Assembly (NCBI RefSeq): GCF_037201975.1
Contig: NZ_CP147520.1
Location: forward strand, 5,270,001-5,334,000
Source: Streptomyces sp. TG1A-60
GTDB taxonomy: Bacteria > Actinomycetota > Actinomycetes > Streptomycetales > Streptomycetaceae
Direction: 5' to 3'
Length of the DNA stretch: 64,000 bases
Notes under the pieces: model-generated
Told to the model about the DNA's origin: nothing
The model's input: only the letters and a program-made list of their open reading frames with translations
Databases searched by the model: none
In this document: piece after piece, positions 27,428-36,049 of the stretch
Layout: each line of letters opens with the position of its first letter
How positions within the stretch are numbered: position 1 is the first letter of the stretch
Program-made: the position numbers and the translations under genes

Positions 27428-27461
27428 GAGGCCCCACCGGATTTGTTTCCGGTGGGGCCTC
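27428..27461. terminator. Hairpin terminator between immunity gene and integrase 1
   Basis: 14-bp stem GAGGCCCCACCGGA with loop TTTGTT and its complement, between convergent genes. A near-identical hairpin is at 37040-37074 beside the third integrase tail. Confidence 0.85.
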
Positions 27462-27470
27462 CGGAGCGTC

Positions 27471-27500
27471 TGACGGCAACGGTGACGGCAACGTCAGCGG
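27471..27500. repeat. Tandem TGACGGCAACG repeat beside integrase 1
   Basis: Two direct copies of TGACGGCAACG followed by TCAGCGG. The same 30 bases recur, with one change, at 43616-43645 after integrase 2, and a shortened copy is at 37016-37030. Related repeats lie in the opposite arm (34494, 38051). They are candidate arm-type binding sites of the integrase. Confidence 0.6.
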
Positions 27501-27541
27501 ACGACAGCTGCGGTGGGCGGGACGTCGGGGCTGTCGTCGCC

Positions 27542-28777
27542 CTAGCCGAGGGCTTCGCCGAGGGAGTCGATGGCCTGGCGTTGGAGGCGGAGCCGAACGT
27601 GGGCGTAGACGCCAGCGGTGACGCCGATGTGGGCGTGGCCGAGCAGTTCCTTGATGACGACGAGGTCGACGCCTTGTTCCAGGAGGAGGGTGGCGGTCGA
27701 GTGTCGGAGGTCGTGAAAGCGGATGTGGCGGAGCCCGGCCCGGTTGACGATTCGGTCGAAGCGGCGGGTGAGATTGGCGGGGTCGAGAGGGCCGCCGGTC
27801 GGGGTCGTGAAGACGAGCCTGTTGTCTGACCAGGCAGTCCCGGCGACTCGGCGCTCTTCCTGCTGTCGTTCCTGGTGGGTTTTGAGGGAGTTGATGCATT
27901 CGGTCGGGAGGGCGATGCGGCGTTCCGAGGCGCGGGTCTTGGTGTGCAGGATGGTCAGGCCGCCGGTGGGGGTGCGCTGGAGCGAGCGGTGGATGCTTGC
28001 GGTGCCAACTTCGAGGTCGAGGTCTTCCCAGTGCAGCCCGAGGAGTTCGCCCTTGCGGAGTCCGGTGCGGAGGGCGAGCTCGTAGAGAGCGTGCATCCGG
28101 TCGCCGCTGGCCGCGTGGAGGAACCGCCGGGCCTCGCTCGCGGTGAAGGGCTTGAAGCGCCGAGGGCGGGGTGCGGGGGTCTTGATGTTCCGGGCGACGT
28201 TGCGGGGCAGGTCGTCTTCGCGGACGGCGTGCTCCAGTGCGGACTTGAGAACCGAGTGGACGTAGGTCACGGTCAGTGGGGAGAGCCGTTTGTCGCAGCA
28301 CTGGCCGATGGCGCAGCACTGCCGCCGGGCCGTGTCCCTTCCCTGGGCGCAGCACTGGCAGGTGGCGCGGAGCCCGTCGAGGAAGGTGCGGACGTCGCGG
28401 GCGGTGAGCCGGGCGAGCTTCTTGGCCCCGAGGCCGGGTATGAGGTGGAGGCGGACGCAGGCGGCGTAGCGAGTGTGGGTGTTCTCCCGTACCTGGTGGA
28501 CGGCGACGCCGTTGAGCCAGTACGTCAGGTACGCGCTGACGGTGCTGTCGGCTGCCGCGACGGGCAGGCCGAGGTTACTGGCGGCGATCTTCTCGGTGAG
28601 CTTGGCCAGGGCTTCCTTACGGGTGGTGCCGTAGACGCGGACGCGCTTGCGGGTGTTGCCGGGGGCGAGGACGTACCCGGCGGCTTCCCACCGTCCGTCC
28701 TTGCGCTGGTAGACGGTTCCGTCGCCGTTGGCGCGGGAGCGGGTGCGGCGGGATGAGGCGGGGTGCGGCGTGGTCAT
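27542..28777 (-). CDS. Tyrosine recombinase (integrase) of element 1
   Basis: 411 residues. N-terminal SAM-like DNA-binding part (TVYQRKDGRWEAAGYVLAPGNTRKRVRVYGTTRKEALAKL) with an inserted Cys-rich patch (CQCCAQGRDTARRQCCAIGQCC), then a catalytic domain with TGLRKGELLGLHWEDLDL (Arg), FHDLRHSTATLLLEQG (HxxR) and HAHIGVTAGVYAHV (Tyr). Closely related to the integrase at 42336. It ends at TAG after SLGEALG; the frame beyond would add about 15 residues (ending PPTAAVVR) that the other integrases keep, so it may carry a harmless late nonsense change. Coupled to xis by TGATG. Confidence 0.93.
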   Translation of the reverse strand: MTTPHPASSRRTRSRANGDGTVYQRKDGRWEAAGYVLAPGNTRKRVRVYGTTRKEALAKLTEKIAASNLGLPVAAADSTVSAYLTYWLNGVAVHQVRENTHTRYAACVRLHLIPGLGAKKLARLTARDVRTFLDGLRATCQCCAQGRDTARRQCCAIGQCCDKRLSPLTVTYVHSVLKSALEHAVREDDLPRNVARNIKTPAPRPRRFKPFTASEARRFLHAASGDRMHALYELALRTGLRKGELLGLHWEDLDLEVGTASIHRSLQRTPTGGLTILHTKTRASERRIALPTECINSLKTHQERQQEERRVAGTAWSDNRLVFTTPTGGPLDPANLTRRFDRIVNRAGLRHIRFHDLRHSTATLLLEQGVDLVVIKELLGHAHIGVTAGVYAHVRLRLQRQAIDSLGEALG

Positions 28778-29004
28778 CAGGCGGCGGCTTCCTGTTCAAG
28801 GCGGGCACGGATGAAGTCGGTCAGCGCGTGGGCGGGGATGCGGCGGGCGCGGCCGAGGGTGATCGAGGCGAGCTGGCGGGTGCGGAGCAGGTCGTAGACG
28901 GCGGAGCGGCCGAGTTGGAGGCGGTCCATGACCTGCGGCACCGTCAACAGGTCCTCTGGCGTGCTGGGCCCCTGGCGGGGCGCGGCGGGTGTCTGCGCCG
29001 TCAT
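28777..29004 (-). CDS. Excisionase (MerR/HTH_17-type) of element 1
   Basis: 75 residues: LLTVPQVMDRLQLGRSAVYDLLRTRQLASITLGRARRIPAHALTDFIRARLEQEAAA. A single winged-helix DNA-binding domain as in pSAM2 Xis. It lies directly before the integrase with overlapping stop and start, the usual xis-int pair. Expected to bend attachment DNA and drive excision. Confidence 0.88.
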   Translation of the reverse strand: MTAQTPAAPRQGPSTPEDLLTVPQVMDRLQLGRSAVYDLLRTRQLASITLGRARRIPAHALTDFIRARLEQEAAA

Positions 29005-29530
29005 CAGCAGCCCCCTTCCGCGATGAACCGCCGCTCCAGTTCCTGGCGGTGCCAGATGGCGGCGGGGGCTGGCTGCTGCCGTCCGGGCCGTCGAGCCGGA
29101 TGACGGCGTGGAAGCGGACCAGACCGCGCTGCTGGTACTCGGCGACCTTGGCGAAGGAGATCCGCAGGACCGCGTGGGCGGCTTTCTGGGTCATGCCGAG
29201 CCGGGCGGCGAGCTCGCGACGCAGGTAAGTGGTGAAGCGGGCCCACAGGGCGGAGGCGTGGGCGTTGAACAGGACCGCGCCCGCGTAGTCGTACGTCGCC
29301 GGATTCAGCGGCGTACCGAGCAGGGCGTCCGTTGGTTCGTGGAGCTTGCGGCAGCGGCAGGGACGGACGCCGCCGCCGGGCGTGGTGGGGCGGTTGTGGA
29401 CGGGGCCGAAGGACGGTGGAGTGAGGGTGACGAAAACGCGCGGGTGGGTGCGGACGGTGTCAGGCACGTCCTTGCCGCCGGAGAGGCCGGCGCGGATGAG
29501 GTGGTAGGTGTCGGCGGCGTAGATGCGGGA
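29004..29530 (-). pseudogene. Truncated RepSA-type replication initiator
   Basis: Aligns with the intact initiator at 40424: YAADTYHLIRAGLSGGKDVPDTVRTHPRVFVTLTPPSFGPVHNRP...CRCRKLHEP...NPATYDYAGAVLFNAHASALWARFTTYLRREL...ISFAKVAEYQQRGLVRFHAVIRLDGPDG. The first 130 or so residues are lost at the IS481 junction near 29530, and the part after RLDGPDG is replaced by a short unrelated end before xis. The HUH-like motif (RFHAVIR) remains, but the catalytic-tyrosine region is gone. Confidence 0.85.
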
Positions 29531-30138
29531 GGCACCCCGAACGTCTGCAAGGCCCGGACGAAGGCCGCACAGACGGCCCGCCCGGTCGCCCGCTCGACCA
29601 CCGATGCAATCACGCAGTACCGGGAATGGTCGTCCACTCCGGTCACGACCTTGGCCTCGGTCAGCTCGCCGGTGACCGGGTTGACCAGCACCACCCCGCC
29701 GACGATGTCCATCTGCCACAGCTGCATCGGACGGTCCCGCTGCCAGCGCTTGTAATCCGACCGCTTCCGGCGCCGAACCCCCGGCTCCACCAGGCCGTGA
29801 CGGACCAGGATCCGATAGACGGTCATCCGCGACGGCACCGGCGTGACTGTCCCGGACCGCTCCAGCACGAACGCGATCCGCCGCGGACCCCACTTCGGGT
29901 GCTTGCGCCGCAGCTCACACACCGCCGCCTCCACCTCGGCAGAGGCCTGATGCGGACACGACGCCGGCCTACGGCAACGGTCCGCCAACCCGGCCAGACC
30001 CGAGGCCGCATACCGGGACTTCCACCCGCTGACCGTCTGCCGCGACACCCCCAGCGACGCGGCGACCTCCGTCACCGTCGCACCCGCCAGCACCGCAAGC
30101 ACAGCCCGGTATCTCTGCTCGACAACCGACAACTCCAC
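29530..30138 (-). pseudogene. IS481-family transposase, 3' truncated
   Basis: From GTG at 30138: MELSVVEQRYRAVLAVLAGATVTEVAASLGVSRQTVSGWKSRY (HTH), then the rve/DDE start with WQMDIVGG (first Asp) and VTGVDDHSRYCVIASV (second region). It stops being transposase after RALQTFGVP, where normal members continue with the third catalytic region (TDNGKQF), and passes into the antisense of the rep remnant. A TGTCAA-type IS481 end lies near 30205-30245. Inactive by loss of the C-terminal catalytic Asp and Glu. Confidence 0.85.
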
Positions 30139-30210
30139 CAGCGCCAATCCCGGCCTCCCCACACGCACCGCAACGACGCGCACAGAAAAGCCGAACACGG
30201 CCACTGTCAA

Positions 30211-30828
30211 CCATCAGCTGGGACCGAATTGTCAAGCATCTACCGGGACCGGACATGCGGCGACAGGGTGAGCTGTTCAGAGTTTCTTTACTTGATCAAG
30301 GGCGTCCCGCTGACGCGGGCCCTGCGCGCCGGCGGTCGGTGACCGCCGCCCGCTCCTGTCTGCCGCCCCGCTGGCGACGGCCGCCGACCACTCGGCGCGC
30401 AGGGCCCAGAGGCATAGGCCGGACTGTCAATCGGAAGCCTCGCTGTCCAACCGCTCAGCAGCAGACCGGCCGGGTTCCCGAGAGGCCGTCCGGCGAGCTC
30501 GTACCGCGCGGCGTCAACACCCCGGCGGAGCTGTCGTCCGGAACGCGGCCGTTGTGCCTGGCTGGGACCGTCACGATGGAGATAGCTGGGCTGATGCCGG
30601 TGCGGGGTTGAGCGAGACACACGTGACGGGTGATCGGGCGGCGCGCCCGCCGTCGTGGCTGACTTTCTGTGGCTGAGGCCAGAACCTCATGGCCATGGGC
30701 ACGGCACGCACGTAAGGGCCCGTCCCTGCCGGGGCTGACGAGTGCGGGGGAGCCTCGATCGGCTGCGCCCGGCAGGGACGGGAGTCGGGTGGGTCAGCGC
30801 GGTGCGGCGCCTGGGCGAGCGAGGCGGG
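30211..30828. other. Spacer of about 600 bases, no gene supported
   Basis: Holds the upstream end of the IS481 remnant (TGTCAA...GGGACC around 30207-30240). The rest has frames in several phases, none with a plausible start, codon pattern and family together. The tract ACTTGATCAAGGGCGTCCCGC near 30290 to GCGCGC is GC-rich and could be the tail of a lost gene. Confidence 0.4.
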
Positions 30829-31065
30829 TCATGTTTGGCGCCAGGTCCGCCAGGGGCGGGTGATGATCTCCCGGTAGGTGTGGTGGGACGGGTTCTGGCC
30901 GCAGTGGCGCAGCACCCAGTTCTGCGGTTCGGCGAAGTCCTCGCTTGTCGGCGAGGTTTCTCCGTCCACCGCGCACTGCATCGCGTACAAGACCGGCTCC
31001 GCATCCGGCTCGCGGTCGGGCTGGAGAGTCCAGGTCTCGTATCGCAGGACCGAGCGAGGGGTCAC
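30829..31065 (-). CDS. DUF7848-type small actinobacterial protein
   Basis: 78 residues from GTG at 31065: MTPRSVLRYETWTLQPDREPDAEPVLYAMQCAVDGETSPTSEDFAEPQNWVLRHCGQNPSHHTYREIITRPWRTW. This is a small Streptomyces family typically found beside XRE regulators; members usually have CxxC at the position that reads CAVD here, so the second metal-ligand-like Cys is lost. Its start overlaps the stop of the (broken) gene upstream by GTGA. Function unknown. Confidence 0.7.
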   Translation of the reverse strand: MTPRSVLRYETWTLQPDREPDAEPVLYAMQCAVDGETSPTSEDFAEPQNWVLRHCGQNPSHHTYREIITRPWRTWRQT

Positions 31066-31305
31066 CGTCCCCACCTCCGGTTGGCCACGGCCACCTTCGC
31101 GCTCAACTCCTCCGTCGGAGTCGGTGGACGTACCTCCTCGGGCGGTACGTCCCACTCCCGGCCACCGCGCGGTGGCCGGGAGTGGGACGTACGGCCCCAC
31201 ATGCCCCATCACCACGCCCACCTTGCCGCTCCGCTGGTCGACCACCAGAGCGCCAGCATCGGGCGAGAGGGTGTGCCCGTCGGCATCAGGGGTGGGGGCC
31301 GTCAT
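31062..31305 (-). pseudogene. Small hypothetical gene frameshifted at a perfect palindrome
   Basis: From ATG at 31305: MTAPTPDADGHTLSPDAGALVVDQRSGKVGVVMGHVGPYV, then a frame change inside the palindrome at 31145-31192, then GREWDVPPEEVRPPTPTEELSAKVAVANRRWGR and a stop at 31062. The two halves together match a small Streptomyces family (MGHVGP...LRPP.GGREWD) that is normally paired with the DUF7848 gene and an XRE regulator. One extra base breaks it. Confidence 0.7.
31145..31192. repeat. 48-bp perfect palindrome inside a coding frame
   Basis: Left arm GTACGTCCCACTCCCGGCCA-CCGC (31145-31168), right arm its exact complement (31169-31192), no loop. It sits at the frameshift of the small gene at 31062-31305. 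Confidence 0.95.
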
Positions 31306-31611
31306 CGTGACCACCCCGGCGAGGCGGCGCGCGACCGGGCATCCAGTCGCAGGGCGGGAACACATGGGGTGGCGCTCATTCGCACGGTGACGCTCCTCGA
31401 CGGCGTTGATGCGTGCCCCTGGGCCTGTTGGTGCCGCAGAGTCGGCATCGATCCTCACGCCGGTCACGAGGACGAAGGAACCTCCACCAAACCCCACTGA
31501 GGCTCCGCCAAGCTCGTTTCCGCAGTTCAGTGGGGCTGGTGTGATGCGTTGGTGAGGTCCTCACGCTGGCAGGTGGCGTGATCGTCGGGGCGAGATCATC
31601 CGCCCGCTCCG

Positions 31612-32445
31612 TCAGCGCTGTACTTCGCTGTTCGCCAGAACGAGCAGGGCCCGCAGGAGCGTGGTCGCCTGCCGGGTGTCCGTGCGGAGTTTGGTCAGGA
31701 TCCGCCATGACTTGAGGTTCGCGAAGCCATGTTCGTTGGCGGCGCGTTCGCGGCTGACCAGGCGGTTCGCTTCCCTCTCGGCGACGGTCAGCTTGTGGTT
31801 GCGGGTGGCCTTGCGGCCGGTGATGATCACCGGGTCGTCTTCGGGCTTGTCGTCGAGGCCGACGAAGCCGAGGTCGGCCAGGGCGCCGAGGCCGGCTTCC
31901 CTCAGGTGTCCGGTGATCTTGTTGTGGCGGGCGGTGGTGATCTCGCTGGACCGGCCGGGCTTGGCCGCGGAGATCCAGATCAGGTTGCCCTTCTCGTCGG
32001 TGACAGCGAGAAACAGCAGGCCATGGGCCTTATGTTTGCCGGAGTAGTTCTTCCGGTCGTCCCTCCCGGTGCGGCGGTGGGTGCGGATCAGGGTGCCGTC
32101 GAGGAGGACCACGACCCCGCCGCTGCGGGCGATCTTCTTGCATGCGCGGTCCAGGCGCGGGGCGCGGGCGGCCAGCAGCTTGACGACTTCCTTCACCCAG
32201 CGGCGGACGGTGGATTCGCCGACCTGGTTGCCGCCGGCCATGTCGGCCAGGCGCTGGTCGTGACGGAGTACGGCGAGCACGATGACGGCCTGCTTACCGG
32301 GTTCGGCCTTGCGCCAGACAGAGCGCATCCGGTTGCGGCGTTGGCGTATCAGGTCGGCGACGAGATCGATGGTCCGCTTCGACAGCGGGAGGCGGACCTG
32401 GTAGACAACATCCCGAGGGCCCTCGGCGGGCTGGTTTTTGGTCAC
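31612..32445 (-). CDS. IS5-family DDE transposase
   Basis: About 277 residues; GTG at 32445 is preferred because GGGAG lies upstream, with another GTG 27 bases earlier. N-terminal HTH (VIVLAVLRHDQRLADMAGGNQVGESTVRRWVKEVV), then DDE_Tnp_4-type catalytic parts: VVVLLDGTLIRTHR (first Asp), HGLLFLAVTDEKGNLIWIS, LADLGFVGLD (second Asp) and the C-terminal SRERAANEHGFANLKSWRIL (Glu). Intact and probably active. Confidence 0.88.
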   Translation of the reverse strand: MTKNQPAEGPRDVVYQVRLPLSKRTIDLVADLIRQRRNRMRSVWRKAEPGKQAVIVLAVLRHDQRLADMAGGNQVGESTVRRWVKEVVKLLAARAPRLDRACKKIARSGGVVVLLDGTLIRTHRRTGRDDRKNYSGKHKAHGLLFLAVTDEKGNLIWISAAKPGRSSEITTARHNKITGHLREAGLGALADLGFVGLDDKPEDDPVIITGRKATRNHKLTVAEREANRLVSRERAANEHGFANLKSWRILTKLRTDTRQATTLLRALLVLANSEVQR

Positions 32446-32518
32446 ACACTTACCAACTCCCGCCGGGGGCACTCGCGTTATGGCAGGAATCGGCCCGTCC
32501 GGCCAGCGGCGTTACTGG

Positions 32519-33025
<507 letters not shown>

Positions 33026-33267
33026 GAACATCCCTCCCAGCGCAGAACCTACGCGGCGACCCCCGAACCTCACTCCAGAACCCACGAGAACACCTGCGCC
33101 AGACGATCTCGTGCTAACGATCACCCCACCTGCCAGCGTGAGGACCTCACCGACCCATCACACCAGCCCCACTGAACTGCGGAAACGAGCTTGGCGGAGC
33201 CTCACTCCAGGACGTCCTGCACCGTGTAGAACGTCCCTAGTGCCGTCCTGAGACGAGGGGGAGACTC

Positions 33268-34014
33268 GTGCCGAACGAGAGACTACGAGCCGTCATGGCG
33301 GCGGGAGGCTGGACGTACGCCGCACTCGCTCAGCAGGTCGAGGTCGACCCCAAGTCGGTCGAGCGCTGGGTGAACCTCGGGCGTATCCCACGTCGTGCCA
33401 CCGCCCTCCAGGCGGCCAAGGCCCTGGGAGAAGACGTGCACGCACTCTGGCCGGCGCTCCGCCAGGCCCGCCCCGCCCGCGCCATCAGCCCTGAGCTGGT
33501 GGCGCTCTACGAGCAGCGGGCCGACATCCCCGTCTCGACGTTCACCGACCTGATTGCCCAGGCCCGGGAACGGATCGACATCCTCGTCTACGCGGCCGTC
33601 TTCCTCCACGAGGCATACCCCCGGCTGAACGAACTCCTCACCGAACGCGCCGCCGAAGGCTGCACCGTCCGCATCGCGATCGGGGACCCTGACAGGGACA
33701 ACGTCCAAGCCCGCGGCCAAGAGGAGCGGTTCGGCCACGGCATCGAATCCCGCTGCCGCCTCGCACTAATGCACTAAAGGCCGCTCGCCGGCACCCCCGG
33801 CATCGAAGTCCGCATCCACGGAACCACGCTCTACAACTCCCTCTACCGCGCCGACGACCAGCAACTCGTCAACGCCCATGTCTGGGGCGTCAACGCGTAC
33901 GCCGCCCCCGTATGGCATCTTCGCCGACACGAGGCAGGCGGCATGTTCGACACCTACGCCGAGAGCTTCGGCGCTGTGTGGGCGACGGCAACCCCCGTGC
34001 GAGAGGAAGGCTGA
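33268..34014 (+). pseudogene. XRE-family regulator interrupted by a nonsense codon
   Basis: The N-terminus is an HTH (MPNERLRAVMAAGGWTYAALAQQVEVDPKSVERWVNLGRIPRRATALQAAKALGEDVHALWPAL) followed by a DUF5919-like/PLD-like sensor part (VSTFTDLIAQARERIDILVYAAVFLHE). An in-frame TAA at 33775 ends it after ALMH. The same frame continues without other defects for 79 codons (EVRIHGTTLYNSLYRADDQQLVNAHVWGVNAYAAPVWHLRRHEAGGMFDTYAESFGAVWATATPV) to TGA at 34012, which is the expected end of the family. A single Tyr-to-stop change would explain it. Confidence 0.85.
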
Positions 34015-34016
34015 CC

Positions 34017-34487
34017 GTGGCCCGCACCGAGTACTACGACGACCCGAACGCGCCCAGGCCGAACAGCATGGTCGTCGCCGCATCCGCCGTCGTCACCGAC
34101 GACCACGGGCGCATCCTCCTCCAGCGCCGCCGCGACAACGACCTGTGGGCCTTGCCCGGCGGAGGCATGGACCTCACCGACTCCCTGCCCGGCACAGCCG
34201 TCCGTGAAGTCAAGGAAGAGACCGGCCTGGACGTAGAGATCACCGGCCTGGTCGGCACCTACACCGACCCGAAACACATCATCGCCTACACCGACGGCGA
34301 GGTCCGCCGCCAGTTCAACGTCTGCTTCACCGCCCGCATCACCAGCGGCCAACTGGAGATCTCCGACGAGTCCACCGAACTCCGGTTCGTGCCACCCGAA
34401 GAGATCGAGCAGTTGCCGATGCACCACACCCAACGACTCAGGCTCCAGCACTTCATGGAACACCGTGAAATCCCCTACCTGGGCTGA
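34017..34487 (+). CDS. Nudix hydrolase
   Basis: 156 residues from GTG at 34017, two bases after the regulator stop. The Nudix box is complete: GGGMDLTDSLPGTAVREVKEETGLD (G-x5-E replaced by Asp-Ser at the first acidic position, then REVKEETG). It would hydrolyse a nucleoside diphosphate derivative. XRE-sensor plus Nudix is a frequent Streptomyces pair; the pSAM2 immunity factor Pif also carries a Nudix motif, so a role in element exclusion is conceivable (inference). It ends about 7 bases before the attachment arm of element 1. Confidence 0.85.
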   Translation: MARTEYYDDPNAPRPNSMVVAASAVVTDDHGRILLQRRRDNDLWALPGGGMDLTDSLPGTAVREVKEETGLDVEITGLVGTYTDPKHIIAYTDGEVRRQFNVCFTARITSGQLEISDESTELRFVPPEEIEQLPMHHTQRLRLQHFMEHREIPYLG

Positions 34488-34493
34488 ACCGCC

Positions 34494-34518
34494 TGACGGC
34501 AGTAGCGACGGCAACACC
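34494..34518 (+). repeat. Attachment-arm repeat of element 1
   Basis: Begins TGACGGCAGTAGCGACGGCA and ends ACACC. It matches the complement of 38051-38075 in element 2 with one difference. In both elements it lies about 89 bases from the core, and the part between shares CGCTGACCAGC and GCAGGTAG. A candidate arm site for integrase or excisionase. Confidence 0.6.
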
Positions 34519-34606
34519 CACGGATTTCCACGCACAACCACGGATACCAGCGGAACGCAAAACCCACGCTGACCAGCGAAGAAGCAGGTAGAGGGGTACC
34601 GCATAG

Positions 34607-34623
34607 CACACGTACTATGTGCT
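34607..34623 (+). other. Candidate attachment core, element 1, distal side
   Basis: CACACGTACTATGTGCT, one base different from the other three cores. The left flank is the element arm (in-frame TAG just before it), the right flank encodes LAGATPVLVHNC and the tip cassette. This is what a recombinant attachment junction should look like. Confidence 0.6.
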
Positions 34624-35038
34624 GGCTGGCGCCACCCCGGTCCTCGTCCACAACTGCAAAGAGTCGATGGACTTCGTGCATGGGACGAGCTCGTCTCATG
34701 CCGATAACATCGAGGCGAATGGGCTCAGTGGTGATGCGGCTCGCGCGAATTCGAGTGGCGGATCTGTTGGGCAGCCAGGGAACCTGTTTACATATCGGGT
34801 GAGTCCCGGGGATTCGGACACTCTCAGTGCTGCTGCGACATTCGGTGGAAGTCGCACCGCTTCCGGAGAGCGCCCAGCCATTCTCATCTTCCGCATGTGT
34901 AAGTGCACGTACGATCGATTGACGGCAGAAGGTCATATAACTACACGGGTCACTGACGAGGTGAGCGGGAGGGTCGAGCACATCTTTGGCCCAGGAGCGC
35001 TGCCGCACCTGCAGCAGGTCTATCGCAGGAACCTATGA
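34619..35038 (+). CDS. Orphan toxin tip b (ADP-ribosyltransferase-like), attached to a Hint C-terminus
   Basis: Open from the core: LAGATPVLVHNC then KESMDFVHGTSSSHADNIEANGLSGDAARANSSGGSVGQPGNLFTYRVSPGD...ILIFRMCKCTYDRLTAEGH. The HGTS...NIEANGL pattern is typical of small ADP-ribosyltransferase-fold domains. The in-frame TAG before the core and the lack of a binding site for the GTG at 34619 suggest that it is not translated here. It is a complete tip that would become active if the core recombined with the RHS gene. The family call is tentative. Confidence 0.6.
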   Translation: MLAGATPVLVHNCKESMDFVHGTSSSHADNIEANGLSGDAARANSSGGSVGQPGNLFTYRVSPGDSDTLSAAATFGGSRTASGERPAILIFRMCKCTYDRLTAEGHITTRVTDEVSGRVEHIFGPGALPHLQQVYRRNL

Positions 35039-35078
35039 GTGCCGTGTGGCCCTGAAAGTGATAGGTGGTGACGTTCGC

Positions 35079-35306
35079 ATGGTCGATCCCGCAGAGTACG
35101 ACAAAGACATTCCTCGCGTTCAAGAGCATTTGCGTAAATTTGAACGCGCCTTTGGGAAGGTTCGCGGGACCCACAAGGGGCGCCCGGTGGACAAAATTCG
35201 GCAGGCCCTCCTGGAAGAATTCGGATCCGAGGGGTTGATCGTGTGGAGCGAAGTTGCGGATGACGCGGCTCGCCGCATTGCCGAAGAGCAGGCGGATGAG
35301 GCGTAA
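35079..35306 (+). CDS. Candidate immunity protein b
   Basis: 75 residues from ATG at 35079 with AGGTGG upstream; the frame is open further, and a GTG at 35046 right after the toxin stop is an alternative. MVDPAEYDKDIPRVQEHLRKFERAFGKVRGTHKGRPVDKIRQALLEEFGSEGLIVWSEVADDAARRIAEEQADEA: mostly helical, no known family. Called by position behind tip b. Confidence 0.5.
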   Translation: MVDPAEYDKDIPRVQEHLRKFERAFGKVRGTHKGRPVDKIRQALLEEFGSEGLIVWSEVADDAARRIAEEQADEA

Positions 35307-35413
35307 GGTTTCCCGCGCATAGGCTGCATCGTTTTCGTAGAGTTGTGACAGCAAACCTGAGGCCTTACAGGTAGTCGGGTCGCCCGGAGGAATCTCACCC
35401 CCGGGCTCCCACG

Positions 35414-35447
35414 GAACGGAACGTGACAGTCTCCCGTCATTCCGCTC
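35414..35447 (-). ncRNA. Group II intron domain V
   Basis: 34 nucleotides on the minus strand starting GAGCGGAATGACGG and ending TTCCGTTC. GAGCGGAA pairs with TTCCGTTC, a 2-nt CG bulge follows, then GACGG/CTGTC close a GAGA (GNRA) tetraloop. This is the canonical catalytic domain V fold, and it lies just downstream of the maturase end, as expected. Confidence 0.75.
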
Positions 35448-35462
35448 TTGTCGTCCTGGTCC

Positions 35463-35665
35463 TCAGCCCGTCGGGGCCACCCAGGTCCAGTGAGCGAAGT
35501 ACTTCGGACGGCGCGCATGGCCCTCGGTCAGCCGCCGCAGGGCTTGTTTCATCCCCATCCGGTACTTCTTCCTGATCCACCGCAGCAGGTAGGTGTTGAT
35601 GCGGTCGAACAGCGGGTATAGCGCCGAGCGATAGAAACGCCCGTAGTAGTTCGCCCATCCCCGGA
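35463..35665 (-). pseudogene. Group II intron reverse transcriptase/maturase, C-terminal remnant
   Basis: Leftward frame PLIRGWANYYGRFYRSALYPLFDRINTYLLRWIRKKYRMGMKQALRRLTEGHARRPKYFAHWTWVAPTG is the C-terminal end of the maturase (X) domain of group II intron proteins. Everything upstream (the reverse transcriptase) is cut away at 35666, the left end of the IS3 element. Domain V is kept next to it. Confidence 0.85.
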
Positions 35666-35732
35666 TGAGGGGCCCCGAAGTTTCCGGACAGGCACCCAAT
35701 AGGGTTGTCCTGAACAAGGAAACGAGGAAGAA

Positions 35733-36023
35733 GTGGCGCCACCCAGTAAGTACTCGCCGGAGTTCCGCGAGGAAGCCGTCCAGATCGCGTTGAGGTCAGG
35801 CAAGACGATCTCCGAAGTCGCCCGGGATCTTGAGTTGAACTCGGAGACTCTACGCGGCTGGGTGAAGAAGTACCAGAAGCAGCAGGAACCGGCCCCTGAT
35901 GCGGAACTGACGGTTAACGAGCGGGCGCGCCTGAGGGAACTCGAACGACGTAACCGTGAGCTGGAGATGGAAAATTCTTTCCTGAAAAAAGCCGCAGCGT
36001 ACTTCGCGAAGGATCCCCGGTAG
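35733..36023 (+). CDS. IS3 transposase OrfA
   Basis: 96 residues: HTH_Tnp_1 (SPEFREEAVQIALRSGKTISEVARDLELNSETLRGWVKKYQKQ) followed by a leucine-zipper region (ERARLRELERRNRELEMENSFLKKAAAYFAKD). A run of six A followed by G at 35985-35991 encodes KK near the end and is a plausible -1 frameshift site for producing the OrfAB transposase. Confidence 0.92.
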   Translation: MAPPSKYSPEFREEAVQIALRSGKTISEVARDLELNSETLRGWVKKYQKQQEPAPDAELTVNERARLRELERRNRELEMENSFLKKAAAYFAKDPR

Positions 36024-36049
36024 CAAGTAAGTACGAGTTCATCGACGAG

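Noticed and set aside
31376..31708. Leftward frame of 110 codons before the IS5-like transposase
   Set aside because: It consists largely of the terminal inverted repeat read as protein, and the same peptide occurs at the other IS end.
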